Of a stretch of 64,000 nucleotides of DNA, positions 8,547 through 17,218 are shown one piece after another. Where the stretch lies: positions 62,001 through 126,000 of the forward strand of contig JADJMI010000003.1 of the NCBI GenBank assembly GCA_016709665.1, read 5' to 3'. The translations under genes and the position numbers were made by a program. Under the pieces are notes generated by a model. That model was not told the origin of the DNA and ran no database searches. It saw nothing but the letters and a program-made list of their open reading frames with translations. Position 1 is the first letter of the stretch, and every line of letters begins with the position of its first letter. Source of the stretch: Betaproteobacteria bacterium. Its GTDB lineage: Bacteria; Pseudomonadota; Gammaproteobacteria; Burkholderiales; Usitatibacteraceae.

Positions 8547-11500
8547 CTACTGCGCGAACACCTCGACGATGGCGACGCCGGTGGTCGCGCCCACCCCGGT
8601 CACGATCGCCGTGTAGGCCCCGGGGTTGAGCGTGACCAGGATGGCCGATTCGAGCGCGTTGGTCGGCGCGAAGCCGCTCGCCATGAGCTGCGCCACGTTG
8701 GTCGCCGTGGTCCAGTTGTCGTTGGAGGCGATCTGCGTGGCGCCGGAGAAGATCTGCAGCAACGGATCGGCGAGGGGGTTGGGCACGCCCGCGGCGGCGA
8801 GCGAGGGGCCGCGGGCGCGCACCACGACGGTCTGCGGCCCCGCGCCCTGGATGATGAAACCGCCGATCAGAACGTCGTTGCCGGTGAGCACGCGCCCGCG
8901 CGTGGCGATGTTGGCCAGCGGATTGCCGGGCTGGTCGACCTCGAACACCTCGACGATGCCCACGCCCGTGGTCGCGCCGACACCCGACACGATGGCCGTG
9001 TAGGCGCCCGGGGCGAGCGTCGTGAGCAGGGCCGCCTCCTGCGCGTTCGAGGGCGCGAAGCCGCTCGCGTTCAGCGCGGCGAGGTTGGTCGCGGTGCCGA
9101 AGTTGTCGTTGGAGGCGAGCAGCGTCGCGCCGGTGTAGAGGTCGAGCTGCGGGTTGGCGAGGAAGTTCGTGATGCCGGCGGACGCGAGCGAAGGCCCGCG
9201 CGCGCGCACCACGACGGACTTGGGCGCCGAGCCCTGGATGATGAAGCCGCCGATCATGACGTTGTCGCCCGTCTGGACGAGCATGCGCGTGGAGATGTTG
9301 CCGAGCCGCGGCACGTCCGCCACGCCGCCGATGCCGATCACCTGCGTGGCCTGCGGCGCCGCGTTGTAGTTCGCGTTGCCGGCCTGGTTGGCGGCGACGA
9401 TGCACGTGCCCGTCGCGACGGCCGCGACGCGGTTGCCCGACACCGTGCAGACCGAAGGCGTCGTGCTGGTGTAGGTGGGCAGCAGGCCCGAGGACGCCGT
9501 GGCGGCCACGTAGCCCGAGCTGCCCAGCGCGATCGTCGGCGCGGCGCCGAAGGCGATCGTCTGGCCGGCCTTGCCGGAGGCGAAGGCGACCGGGGTCGTG
9601 GGCGGCATCGCGGTGGCCGCGGCGCACCCGGAACCCTGCACGTAGCCCGCGCCCGTGGCCGCACCCACGTCGATGCCCACCTGGTCCATCATCCGGTAGC
9701 TGAGCAGGGACGTGTTGAACCACCAGCTGAGCTTTCGCTGCGGATCGGTGGGATAGGACGGAAAGCCGATCTTGTTGGTGCGCATGAAGTTCGCCTGCGC
9801 GGTCGGGTCGTTGTTGGCATAGCCCCCCGCGAGGAAGCTGCTGCTCGCGAGCCGCGGGTCGCGCCCCGTGCGCGTCCAGCCCTGGAAGGTGGTCTTCGCG
9901 CACGAGGAGAACTCGTGGAACATGGCGACGAACGCGCGCCCTTCCGTCTGCATGCCGGCGACGTTGTACGGGTTGTTGAACTGGCCCGTGCGGTGCAGGG
10001 AGCGGATCGCCGAGGACATGAGGGCCGTCGCATCCGCGCAATGCTCGTTGTCGTCGAAGAGCGCGAAGTTCTCGCGCACGCCGGACTGGTTGATGCCCGC
10101 GCCGTAGGAGGGAATGAGCCGGCGGCTGCTGCCTCCCGTGTAGCACACGCCCGCGGTCGGGTCGGGGAATTTCGAGGCCACGACCACGTCGTCCGTGAAG
10201 TAGGACGTGCCCACGTCGCGCATGAAGCGGCCCAGGCGGATGAAGACCTCGTCGACGCGATTGTCGCCGGTGATGTCCTGGTAGGCGCGCATCGGGTCGA
10301 CGATGAGCTCGCTCATCCAGCTGGAGCACCACGGCTCGAGGTCGCCTCCTTCCGCGTGCTGGGCGGCGGAGTGGATCCAGCAGTTCTGCGGCGGAAAAGC
10401 CGCGCCGGAGATCGTCTGCATGATGGCATTGAGCTCGGTCTGGTTCGCCGTGGTGATGTGCTTGTGGGCGGTCTCGAAGATCTGCTGCGCCGCCGTGCGG
10501 TAGGTCGCGTTGCCGGTGATGGCGAAGCCGTAGGTGAGCCCCTCCAGGCTCGTGGAGAGCAGCCGCTCGGTCCACAGTCGGTCGAAAGCCCCGATGCGCC
10601 CGATACGGTAGTTCGAGACGAACTCCGTGTCCGCGTTCCACATGATGGCCATGTTGGTGCCCGCCGCGAGGGCCGCCTCGTCGCCGGTGAGCGCGTAGTA
10701 GAGATACACGCCGCGCTGGTGCGAATACTTGGTGTCGCGCGTGGGCTTGCCCAGGAAGATGCCCTGATTGGCGCCGGAGGTGCCGATCTGCCCCGAATAA
10801 TAGGAGCACGAGCGCATCGAGTAGCGCAGGTACTTCACGTCACCGGTGTGGGCGTAGGCCGAGAGGTAGGTGGCGCAGCGGTCGTAGAGCCAGCCCTCGA
10901 AATTGACCTGGTCGTAGATGGGGGGCGGCGAGACCGCGACGGGCGGGTGCATGCGGTAGTCCGCGTACATCATCGACGAGGTGAAGCTCACGAAGTTGTC
11001 GGAGAGGTACTTCATCCCCTGGAGCTTGGGCTTGGCGAGCATCTCCGCGCGCGACATGAACTCGCCGAACAGTCCCGTGCCCGCGAGATACCCGTCGGGA
11101 TAGGTCGCGAGCACCTTCGGCTCCGTGCCGGTGAAGAGCGTGAGCGGCTGGACGTTGGTCTCGGAGAGCGAATAGACGCCGCCGTTCAGCACGATGCGCC
11201 GGGCGGTGGTCTCGATCACCTCGGGCGCGACGAACGAGGCCGCGGTGAAGGGCTGCGTACCGGCGGTGGCGCCCGCCGCCGCGGTGTTCACGACCACCTC
11301 GACCGTGAGGCCCGAGCCGGGCATCGCCGAGATCGGGAACTGGATGAGCAATGACTTGATGCTGGTCGCCGTTCCCGCGGCGTTGAAGTGCGACAGGATC
11401 GTGCGCGTCTTCACGTTGGCGATGGGCACGTTGCCCGGGTAGGTCACAACCGCGATGCGGGCCGGGTCGGTGAGCACTCCCGGGGCGAGCGGAAGGCCGA

Positions 11501-11633
11501 AGGAGACGATGGTGGCGTCCTGGGCCGTCTTGGTGAGGCCGATGCGCACGCGCTCCTCGGCCTGCGCGAGCGTCGAGACGGCAAGGGCGGCGAGCGCGAG
11601 CGCGCCGCGGGCGAGCAACCGGTTCAGGTTCAT
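8547..11633 (-). CDS. large secreted protein with Ig-like domain and C-terminal tandem module
   Basis: This 1,028-residue exported protein of unknown function starts at the ATG at 11633, chosen because AAGGGA lies just upstream and a signal peptide follows directly (cleavage near TLAQA-EE). Residues about 30-190 are beta-rich. Residues about 230-650 alternate helices with Trp/Tyr-rich segments, reminiscent of the alpha/alpha-toroid of polysaccharide-processing enzymes, but I see no diagnostic catalytic motif. An Ig-like segment follows (about 690-770; QTIAFGAAP..., TPSVCTVSG). Two copies of a roughly 125-residue module (about 776-898 and 903-1028; MIGGFIIQG, ARGPSL, PGAYTAIV, VEVF) end the protein. 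The same module ends the subtilase at 23679-28910. The protein is probably surface-exposed or released. Confidence 0.75.
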   Translation of the reverse strand: MNLNRLLARGALALAALAVSTLAQAEERVRIGLTKTAQDATIVSFGLPLAPGVLTDPARIAVVTYPGNVPIANVKTRTILSHFNAAGTATSIKSLLIQFPISAMPGSGLTVEVVVNTAAAGATAGTQPFTAASFVAPEVIETTARRIVLNGGVYSLSETNVQPLTLFTGTEPKVLATYPDGYLAGTGLFGEFMSRAEMLAKPKLQGMKYLSDNFVSFTSSMMYADYRMHPPVAVSPPPIYDQVNFEGWLYDRCATYLSAYAHTGDVKYLRYSMRSCSYYSGQIGTSGANQGIFLGKPTRDTKYSHQRGVYLYYALTGDEAALAAGTNMAIMWNADTEFVSNYRIGRIGAFDRLWTERLLSTSLEGLTYGFAITGNATYRTAAQQIFETAHKHITTANQTELNAIMQTISGAAFPPQNCWIHSAAQHAEGGDLEPWCSSWMSELIVDPMRAYQDITGDNRVDEVFIRLGRFMRDVGTSYFTDDVVVASKFPDPTAGVCYTGGSSRRLIPSYGAGINQSGVRENFALFDDNEHCADATALMSSAIRSLHRTGQFNNPYNVAGMQTEGRAFVAMFHEFSSCAKTTFQGWTRTGRDPRLASSSFLAGGYANNDPTAQANFMRTNKIGFPSYPTDPQRKLSWWFNTSLLSYRMMDQVGIDVGAATGAGYVQGSGCAAATAMPPTTPVAFASGKAGQTIAFGAAPTIALGSSGYVAATASSGLLPTYTSTTPSVCTVSGNRVAAVATGTCIVAANQAGNANYNAAPQATQVIGIGGVADVPRLGNISTRMLVQTGDNVMIGGFIIQGSAPKSVVVRARGPSLASAGITNFLANPQLDLYTGATLLASNDNFGTATNLAALNASGFAPSNAQEAALLTTLAPGAYTAIVSGVGATTGVGIVEVFEVDQPGNPLANIATRGRVLTGNDVLIGGFIIQGAGPQTVVVRARGPSLAAAGVPNPLADPLLQIFSGATQIASNDNWTTATNVAQLMASGFAPTNALESAILVTLNPGAYTAIVTGVGATTGVAIVEVFAQ

Positions 11634-11911
11634 GGGTTTTCCCTTCGAGGCATGCCCGGTGAGGGGGCCGGAAACCGGCATTCTGGCACGGCTTGCCCCT
11701 TTGGGGCGGGAGGGCGCATCCGCGGCGGACGCCCGACGAGCGCCGCGGCGCCGGAAACCCCCGGGAGTATGGACCGAGCACACCCGGGCTCCCCTGCCTT
11801 GATCCAGGCCAAAAAGCGCTCGGATATCGGCGCGGGCGGAGCCCCGTCACGCCACCGCGCGGATTACGATTTTCCTGACGTACCTCCCCCATCGCAATCC
11901 GGAGAATCCGC

Positions 11912-12367
11912 ATGAAACCCACCCTCACCCTTCTCGCGTCTGCACTGCTGGCCGCCGGCCTCGCCCACGCCCAGGCGCCCGCCAAGGCACCCGCGCCCGC
12001 CAAGGCGGCCGCCCCCGCTCCCGCCGCCGCCCCCGGCGGCGCCCTCACCGGCGCCCCCGCGGGACCGGGCCGCGACGCGCTCCAGAAGCACAACTGCACC
12101 ACCGCCTGCCACGCGCTCGACAAGAAAGTCGTGGGGCCCGCGTACTACGACGTCGCGCTGCGATACAAGGGCGATGCCGCCACGGTGGCGAAGCTCGCGG
12201 CCAAGGTGAAGGCCGGCGGGACCGGCACGTGGGATCCCGTCCTGCCGATGCCGCCGAACCCGACGGTTCCCGATGCCGACATGAAGCTCGCGATCCAGTA
12301 CATCCTCGCGTTAAAGCCGCCGGCGGGCTACAAGCCGGCGCCGCCGCACCCGGGGCTCAAGAAGTAG
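11912..12367 (+). CDS. class I c-type cytochrome with CX3CH heme motif
   Basis: This 151-residue exported mono-heme cytochrome has a signal peptide (about 1-21, ending AHA), an Ala/Pro-rich linker (about 22-50) and a small class I cytochrome domain resembling cytochrome c-551. The heme site reads C62-TTA-C66-H67, with three residues between the cysteines instead of two. A tandem ACC-ACC codon pair suggests an in-frame codon duplication of the ordinary CTACH form. VVGPAY follows as usual, and M113 in the PMPPN loop is the likely sixth ligand. It acts as a periplasmic electron carrier. GGAG precedes the ATG. It is divergent from the secreted-protein gene. Confidence 0.88.
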   Translation: MKPTLTLLASALLAAGLAHAQAPAKAPAPAKAAAPAPAAAPGGALTGAPAGPGRDALQKHNCTTACHALDKKVVGPAYYDVALRYKGDAATVAKLAAKVKAGGTGTWDPVLPMPPNPTVPDADMKLAIQYILALKPPAGYKPAPPHPGLKK

Positions 12368-12724
12368 GCTGGCGTACGGGACAGGCGGGTCAGAAGGCGA
12401 TCACGAACATCGCGACGGGCCATCCCGCGATGCCCGCCAGCTCCTCGAACCAGTATTGCGCGGCCCAGAGGGAGAAGGCCGACCACGAGAGCGCCGCGGC
12501 GAGCGCCAGGATGAACTTCGTGACGACGGACACGGGGCTGGTGCGAAGAAGCGAGGGGAGGCCGGATGGTGCCCGCCGCTCCCGCCCGGGTCGGTTCGGT
12601 GCCGCACCCAAGTCCCCTCGCGACGCCGCCCGGGCGGCTTGCATCCCTCGGCCCGGTGGCGCAGCCTTTGGGGAGACGGGGCCGAACGGGCCGGCGCCAG
12701 CCGGCGCGGTCCCCGCCACCGCCC
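12368..12724. other. 357-nt intergenic region between cytochrome and cbpA
   Basis: There is no long gene on either strand. A short membrane-protein-like reading frame lies on the minus strand (12390-12533, listed separately). The remaining roughly 190 nt before cbpA contain no recognisable ribosome binding site, heat-shock promoter or terminator. Confidence 0.5.
12390..12533 (-). CDS. possible small (47 aa) membrane protein
   Basis: A GTG-started 47-residue frame encodes two hydrophobic stretches (TKFILALAAALSWSAFSLWAA and WFEELAGIAGWPVAMFVIAF) separated by a short polar turn. The composition looks like a real membrane hairpin rather than a chance frame. Similar small inner-membrane proteins in Betaproteobacteria usually run some 20 residues longer, so this copy may be truncated by the TGA at 12390-12392 or by an indel. 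No clear ribosome binding site is visible. Confidence 0.35.
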   Translation of the reverse strand: MSVVTKFILALAAALSWSAFSLWAAQYWFEELAGIAGWPVAMFVIAF

Positions 12725-13657
12725 ATGAAGTTCAAGGACTACTACGAAGTGCTCGGCCTGGCGCGCGACGCCACGCAGGACGAGGTCAGGCACGCTTACC
12801 GCAAGCTCGCGCGCAAGTTCCATCCCGACGTGAGTAAGGCGTCCGACGCCGAGGCCCGATTCAAGGAAGTGGGCGAGGCCTACGCGGTGCTCAAGGACAC
12901 GGAAAAGCGCGCGGCCTACGACCAGGTCGGCCGCCATTGGAAGTCCGGGCAGGATTTCCAGCCGCCGCCGGACTGGGACGCGGGATTCGAATTCGCCGGC
13001 GGCGGCGAAGCCGCCGACGGCGATGCCAGCGAGTTCTTCGAAGCGCTGTTCGGCCGGCGCGGCGCGGCCGGGCCGCGAGCCTCGTCGCGCACCCGGGGAC
13101 GCGACCATCACGCCAAGGTGCGGATCGACCTGGAGGATGCCTTCCGGGGCGCCCGCCGGGGCGTCACCCTTCGCCTGCCCACGGTGGATGCACGCGGCCG
13201 CGTCGCCATGACGGAGCGCACGCTGGAGGTCGCGATCCCGAAGGGCATCCGCGAGGGGCAGCACCTGCGCCTCGCCGGACAGGGCGATCCGGGATCGGGC
13301 GACGGCCCGCCCGGCGACCTGTACCTGGAGATCGCGTTCAATCCCCATCCGCGGTTCCGCGTCGAGGGCCGGGACGTGTTCGTGAACCTGCCGCTGGCCC
13401 CGTGGGAGGCGGCGCTCGGGGCCTCGGTCACGGTGCCCACGCCGGACGGGCCGGTGGCGCTCACGATTCCGCCGGATTCCTCGTCCGGCCGCCGCCTGCG
13501 ACTGAAAGGCCGGGGGCTGCCCGGCACGCCGCCGGGCGATCTCTACGTCGTCCTCGAGGTGGTCCTGCCACCCGCCGGAACCGCGAAGGCGCAGGCGGCC
13601 TATCGCGCGATGGCGGAAGCCTTCGAATTCAACCCGCGTACCCCCGACGAGGAATGA
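12725..13657 (+). CDS. cbpA: CbpA-type DnaJ co-chaperone
   Basis: This 310-residue type III-like Hsp40 has an N-terminal J domain (about 1-70) with intact HPD (33-35) for stimulating DnaK ATPase. A Gly/Phe- and acid-rich linker (FEFAGGG...) follows, and then two DnaJ C-terminal beta domains (VRIDLEDAFRGARRGVTL; IPKGIREGQHLRLAGQG) without a zinc finger. Length and layout match E. coli CbpA (306 aa). Its TGA overlaps the ATG of the next gene (cbpM) as ATGA, a typical cbpAM arrangement. It acts as a DnaK co-chaperone in stress or stationary phase, and CbpA also binds DNA in E. coli. Confidence 0.93.
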   Translation: MKFKDYYEVLGLARDATQDEVRHAYRKLARKFHPDVSKASDAEARFKEVGEAYAVLKDTEKRAAYDQVGRHWKSGQDFQPPPDWDAGFEFAGGGEAADGDASEFFEALFGRRGAAGPRASSRTRGRDHHAKVRIDLEDAFRGARRGVTLRLPTVDARGRVAMTERTLEVAIPKGIREGQHLRLAGQGDPGSGDGPPGDLYLEIAFNPHPRFRVEGRDVFVNLPLAPWEAALGASVTVPTPDGPVALTIPPDSSSGRRLRLKGRGLPGTPPGDLYVVLEVVLPPAGTAKAQAAYRAMAEAFEFNPRTPDEE

Positions 13658-13959
13658 CGAGCATGCGGCAAGCCGCCCCGCCCGCGATCGCGGGAACGAT
13701 CGTCGAGGTGGAAGTCCACTTCACGCTCGTCGAATTGTGCCGCGCATGCGAGGCCGATGAGGAAAGCGTCGTGGCGTGGGTGCTGGAAGGCGTGCTCGAG
13801 CCCGCCGGCGATTCGCCCGGCGACTGGCGGTTCCGGGGCGAATGCCTGCGCCGCGCGCGGATGGCGCGCCGGCTCGCGCAGGACCTCGGGATCAATCCGC
13901 CCGGCGTCGCCCTCGCCCTCGATCTGCTGGACGAGATCGCCCGGCTTCGCGCCCGCTAG
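13654..13959 (+). CDS. cbpM: chaperone modulator CbpM
   Basis: This 101-residue MerR-like helical protein follows cbpA with a 4-nt ATGA overlap. CbpM proteins bind the J domain of CbpA and inhibit it. The sequence shows the usual pattern: a short beta strand (EVEVHFTLVELCRACEAD), the W-x-LEGVLEP-xG segment and a C-terminal Arg/Leu-rich helix (RARMARRLAQDLGIN...ALDLLDEI). An internal ATG nine bases downstream (13663) is an equally possible start. The assignment rests on both sequence pattern and its place directly behind cbpA. Confidence 0.85.
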   Translation: MTSMRQAAPPAIAGTIVEVEVHFTLVELCRACEADEESVVAWVLEGVLEPAGDSPGDWRFRGECLRRARMARRLAQDLGINPPGVALALDLLDEIARLRAR

Positions 13960-14099
13960 GCTTTCGGCGCCACGGCGCCCGGCCCTCCCGTGCAGCCCGT
14001 TGCCCTTAGGCAAATCGGGGGCCTTTGCCCATACTGGCTGTTCACGGATCTCATTTTCGCAACGCCGCTGCCCTCTCCCATGAGCGCCTCCTCGCCGCC

Positions 14100-15554
14100 A
14101 TGACCGCCCCCGCCGCGCCTCCGGAGCGCCGGGACCGGATCCGTGCGCTGTTCGAGGAGTACATCGCGATGTACGCCTCGCGCGACGACCGGCTCACGGA
14201 GCGCTTCAGCGAGGACTTCACCGGCTTCACCGGCGGCGGCGATTTCCTGGTCAAGGACCGGGCCGAGTGGGTGCGGATCACGCGGCAGGATTTCGCGCAG
14301 GTGCCCGGCCGCATCCGCATCGAGATGCTCGACCTGTCGACGCAGGACCTGTCCGAGACCGTGGTGATGGCGTCCGCCTGTTTCCACATCCACCTGCCCG
14401 TCACCGACCACATCCTGTCGAGGGAGGTGGCGCGGCTCACGCTCGTCTTTCGCGAGGAGGGAGCGCACTGGAAGATCGTGCACAGCGGCATTTCGATTCC
14501 CTACCCCCTCGTGCGCGACGGCGAGGTCTATCCGATCAAGGGCCTCGAGGAGCGCAACCGGGCCCTCGAAGCCCTCGTCGAGGAGCGCACGCACGCCCTC
14601 CACGAGAGCCAGGCGCTCTACCGGCAGCTGACCGAAGACACGATGGACGTGCACTGGAAGGCCGACCGCGACCTGCGCATCACCTACATCAGCCCGGCGG
14701 ACGAGCGCCTGCGGGGCTACACGGCCAACGAAGTCGTCGGGTGCCATGTCTACGAGATGTTCACCGAGGAAGGGGTCGCGACCGTGAAGCAGGTGATCCG
14801 CCGGAGCATGGCCGCCGGCCCCCCGGGCGTCCCGCTCGGGTTCCAGACCTTCGAGGTCCCGCATCGCTGCAGGGACGGCCGGGTGCTCTGGGGCGAAGTG
14901 ATGTCCAAGCCCGATCGCGATGCGCAGGGCCGGATCGTCGGGTACCACGGCATCACGCGGGAGATCACGGCGCGCAAGCTCCTGGAGGACCGGGTGCGCG
15001 AACTCGCCTTCCACGACGCCCTCACCGGCCTGCCCAACCGGCGATTGCTGCTCGATCGGCTGGCCCAGGCCCTGGCGGCGGGCAAGCGCAGCGGCCTGAA
15101 CGGCGCGCTGATGTTCCTCGACCTGGACCAGTTCAAGGCGCTGAACGACGCCCACGGGCACGAGGCGGGCGACCTGCTGCTCATCGAGGCGGCCGCGCGC
15201 CTGAAGGCCTGCGTGCGCGAGATGGACACCGTGGCGCGCTTCGGGGGCGACGAGTTCGTGATCCTGCTGGGCAACCTGGATGCGAACCGCGCCGAATCGA
15301 CGGCGCAGGCGGCGCGGGTCGCCGCCACCATCCTCGCCGCGCTGGGGGAACCGTATCGCCTGGCCATCCCGCGGGACGGGGGCTTGGACGCGTGGGTGGA
15401 GCATCGCTGCACGGCCAGCATCGGCATCGTCGGGTTCGCCCAGCACGACACGAATCCGCACGACATCCTGAAGTGGGCCGATGCCGCCATGTACCGGGCC
15501 AAGGGAAGCGGAAGGGAAGCGATCCGGTTCCATGAGGAACCGGATCGGGCGTGA
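14100..15554 (+). CDS. diguanylate cyclase with SnoaL-like and PAS domains
   Basis: This 484-residue cytoplasmic protein has three parts. Residues about 10-130 resemble a SnoaL/DUF4440 (NTF2-like) ligand-binding domain (FEEYIAMYASRD..., WKIVHSGIS). A PAS domain follows (about 175-300; ADRDLRITYISPADERLRGYTANEVVG). The C-terminus is a canonical GGDEF domain (FGGDEFVIL) with the RxxD inhibition site (REMD) just before it. It should make c-di-GMP from two GTP under control of the N-terminal sensors. A TTG at 14025 is in frame, but the ATG at 14100 is preferred because domain similarity begins there. It stands alone, convergent with the lipoprotein gene that follows. Confidence 0.88.
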   Translation: MTAPAAPPERRDRIRALFEEYIAMYASRDDRLTERFSEDFTGFTGGGDFLVKDRAEWVRITRQDFAQVPGRIRIEMLDLSTQDLSETVVMASACFHIHLPVTDHILSREVARLTLVFREEGAHWKIVHSGISIPYPLVRDGEVYPIKGLEERNRALEALVEERTHALHESQALYRQLTEDTMDVHWKADRDLRITYISPADERLRGYTANEVVGCHVYEMFTEEGVATVKQVIRRSMAAGPPGVPLGFQTFEVPHRCRDGRVLWGEVMSKPDRDAQGRIVGYHGITREITARKLLEDRVRELAFHDALTGLPNRRLLLDRLAQALAAGKRSGLNGALMFLDLDQFKALNDAHGHEAGDLLLIEAAARLKACVREMDTVARFGGDEFVILLGNLDANRAESTAQAARVAATILAALGEPYRLAIPRDGGLDAWVEHRCTASIGIVGFAQHDTNPHDILKWADAAMYRAKGSGREAIRFHEEPDRA

Positions 15555-15590
15555 TGCCGGCGGGCGGCCCTCTCGGGCCATGACCGTCGC

Positions 15591-16589
15591 CTAGCGCGGC
15601 GCGATCGCCCGGCCGCTCTCGTCGGAGACGACCATTTCGACGCGGCGGTTCAGCTGCCGGCCGGCCGGCGTGTCGTTGCCGGCGATCGGGTAGGCTTCCC
15701 CGTATCCGCGCCACGTGATGCGCTCCGAGCCGACGCCCATGCCCACGAGGGCCGTGCGCACGGAATCGGCGCGCCGCTCCGAGAGTTGCTGGTTGGCCGA
15801 ATCGCCGCCCACGCTGTCCGTGAAGCCCTCGATCATGACCGTGCGCTGCGGGTACTGGCTGAAGAAGTCGGCCAGCTTGCGCACGCTGCGCACCCCGCCG
15901 GAGCGAAGCTGCGACTGGTTCGTGTCGAAGAGAACGTCCCCGAGCGTGATGACGAGGCCGCGCTCGGTCTTCTTCGCTTCCAGGTCTCGGAGCTGCGCCT
16001 CGAGCTGCTGCGCGCGGCCTTCGGCGTCCAGGGATTGCTGGCGCGCGACCTGCGCGTCGATCATCGCGTTGCGGGCCGCCTGGCCTTCGGCGGCGGCGCG
16101 CATCCGCGCATCCTGCGCGCTGAGGCGGGAGGCCTCGGCATTGCGCTGCGAGGCGTCGGCGCTGCGCATCGCCGCCTCCGACTGGCGCTGCGCGTTCGCC
16201 GCGTCGGCCTGCGCGAGCCGGGCTTCCTTCGTGCGGGCCTCGAGGCGGACCGCGTCACGCTCGCGGCCGGCGCTTGCCACCGCGAGTTCGGCTTCCTTCT
16301 GGGCCGCCGTCTCGCGGGCGATGGCCACCTGCTGCTTCGCGACGTAGGCCAGGTGGTCGATGCGCGCCTTTTCCTCGCCCTTGGCGAAGGCGCCGTTCGC
16401 GGCATCCAGCGAGGTGCCGGCCTGGCGCAGTTCGCCGGCGGCCAGCGTGGCCACCCCGGGACTCGCCTGCGCCTCGCCGTAGTCGCGGCGCGCCTCGTCC
16501 AGGAGGGAATTGTTCACCGGCATCGAGCTGCAGGCGGAAAGCACGGCCGCGGCGATGAGCGTGAGGGGCAGGATTCGTTTTGGATTCAT
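15591..16589 (-). CDS. OmpA-family outer-membrane lipoprotein with coiled coil
   Basis: This 332-residue lipoprotein has a lipobox LSAC with acylated C20. The N-terminal part resembles DUF4398. A long Ala/Glu/Arg-rich coiled coil (about 60-215) reaches into the periplasm, and an OmpA-like peptidoglycan-binding domain (about 225-332) shows VLFDTNQSQL, EGFTDSVGGDSANQQLSERRA and NRRVEMV. It should link the outer membrane to the cell wall. It lies 21 nt downstream of a smaller DUF4398 lipoprotein gene and has its own GAGGA site. The pair is widespread in Betaproteobacteria. Confidence 0.9.
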   Translation of the reverse strand: MNPKRILPLTLIAAAVLSACSSMPVNNSLLDEARRDYGEAQASPGVATLAAGELRQAGTSLDAANGAFAKGEEKARIDHLAYVAKQQVAIARETAAQKEAELAVASAGRERDAVRLEARTKEARLAQADAANAQRQSEAAMRSADASQRNAEASRLSAQDARMRAAAEGQAARNAMIDAQVARQQSLDAEGRAQQLEAQLRDLEAKKTERGLVITLGDVLFDTNQSQLRSGGVRSVRKLADFFSQYPQRTVMIEGFTDSVGGDSANQQLSERRADSVRTALVGMGVGSERITWRGYGEAYPIAGNDTPAGRQLNRRVEMVVSDESGRAIAPR

Positions 16590-16610
16590 GGTCGGTTCCT
16601 CGATTCGCGT

Positions 16611-16994
16611 TCAGGGGCTCTTGCGGTTGATTTCCTCGCGCAGCACGCGGAGGTCCTCGTTCATGACGAGCGCGGCCTTGCGGGCCTTCGCCGACTGCGC
16701 CTTCTTCTCGGCGAGCCTCGCGTCGACCTGCGCCTCCTCGGCCAGCCAGCGGGCGGACTCGAAGTCCTCCTTCGCGAGGGCCGCGTTGGCGCGGTCCATC
16801 TTGTCCTGCGCGGACCTCATCTCGATCGAGGCGTATTCGCCGCCGCCCGCGCTGGCGGCGTTGGCGATCGCGGACTTCGAGACGGCCATCTGTTCGGTCG
16901 GCGCGGGAACGCTGGCGCATCCGGCGACGGCGAGCGAAGCGGCGGCGATCGCGAGAAGCGTCCTGGGGTTCGGCGGACGGAGTGTCGTGTTCAT
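16611..16994 (-). CDS. DUF4398 small lipoprotein
   Basis: This 127-residue lipoprotein has lipobox VAGC (acylated C26). The rest is one DUF4398-type helical domain: an APTEQMAVSKSAI-like opening, then a heptad-rich helix with ASIEMRSAQDKMDRANAALA and EEAQVDARLAEKKAQSA. The ATG at 16994 was chosen because AAGGAAG lies just upstream and a signal peptide begins directly. It is the first gene of a two-gene operon with the OmpA-type lipoprotein, whose N-terminal part it resembles. The function is unknown beyond an envelope role. Confidence 0.88.
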   Translation of the reverse strand: MNTTLRPPNPRTLLAIAAASLAVAGCASVPAPTEQMAVSKSAIANAASAGGGEYASIEMRSAQDKMDRANAALAKEDFESARWLAEEAQVDARLAEKKAQSAKARKAALVMNEDLRVLREEINRKSP

Positions 16995-17218
16995 GGTCTT
17001 CCTTGGGCGTGGGTTGTCCTGCGTCGCGCCCGGCGGGCAGCGGGTCGCAACCGGCGTCGGGGTGCGGTGATGGCGGACGCCCGGGGTGGGTGAAGACTGC
17101 GGGATCGGGAGGGGCCGCGTCCGTCTGCCACCGCACGAAGCGAATCGCGCACGCACGTGCGGGCCCGCACCGGGGGGATTGCTCGACAATGGGCGGCGGC
17201 CTGCGCGACACTGCGGCC

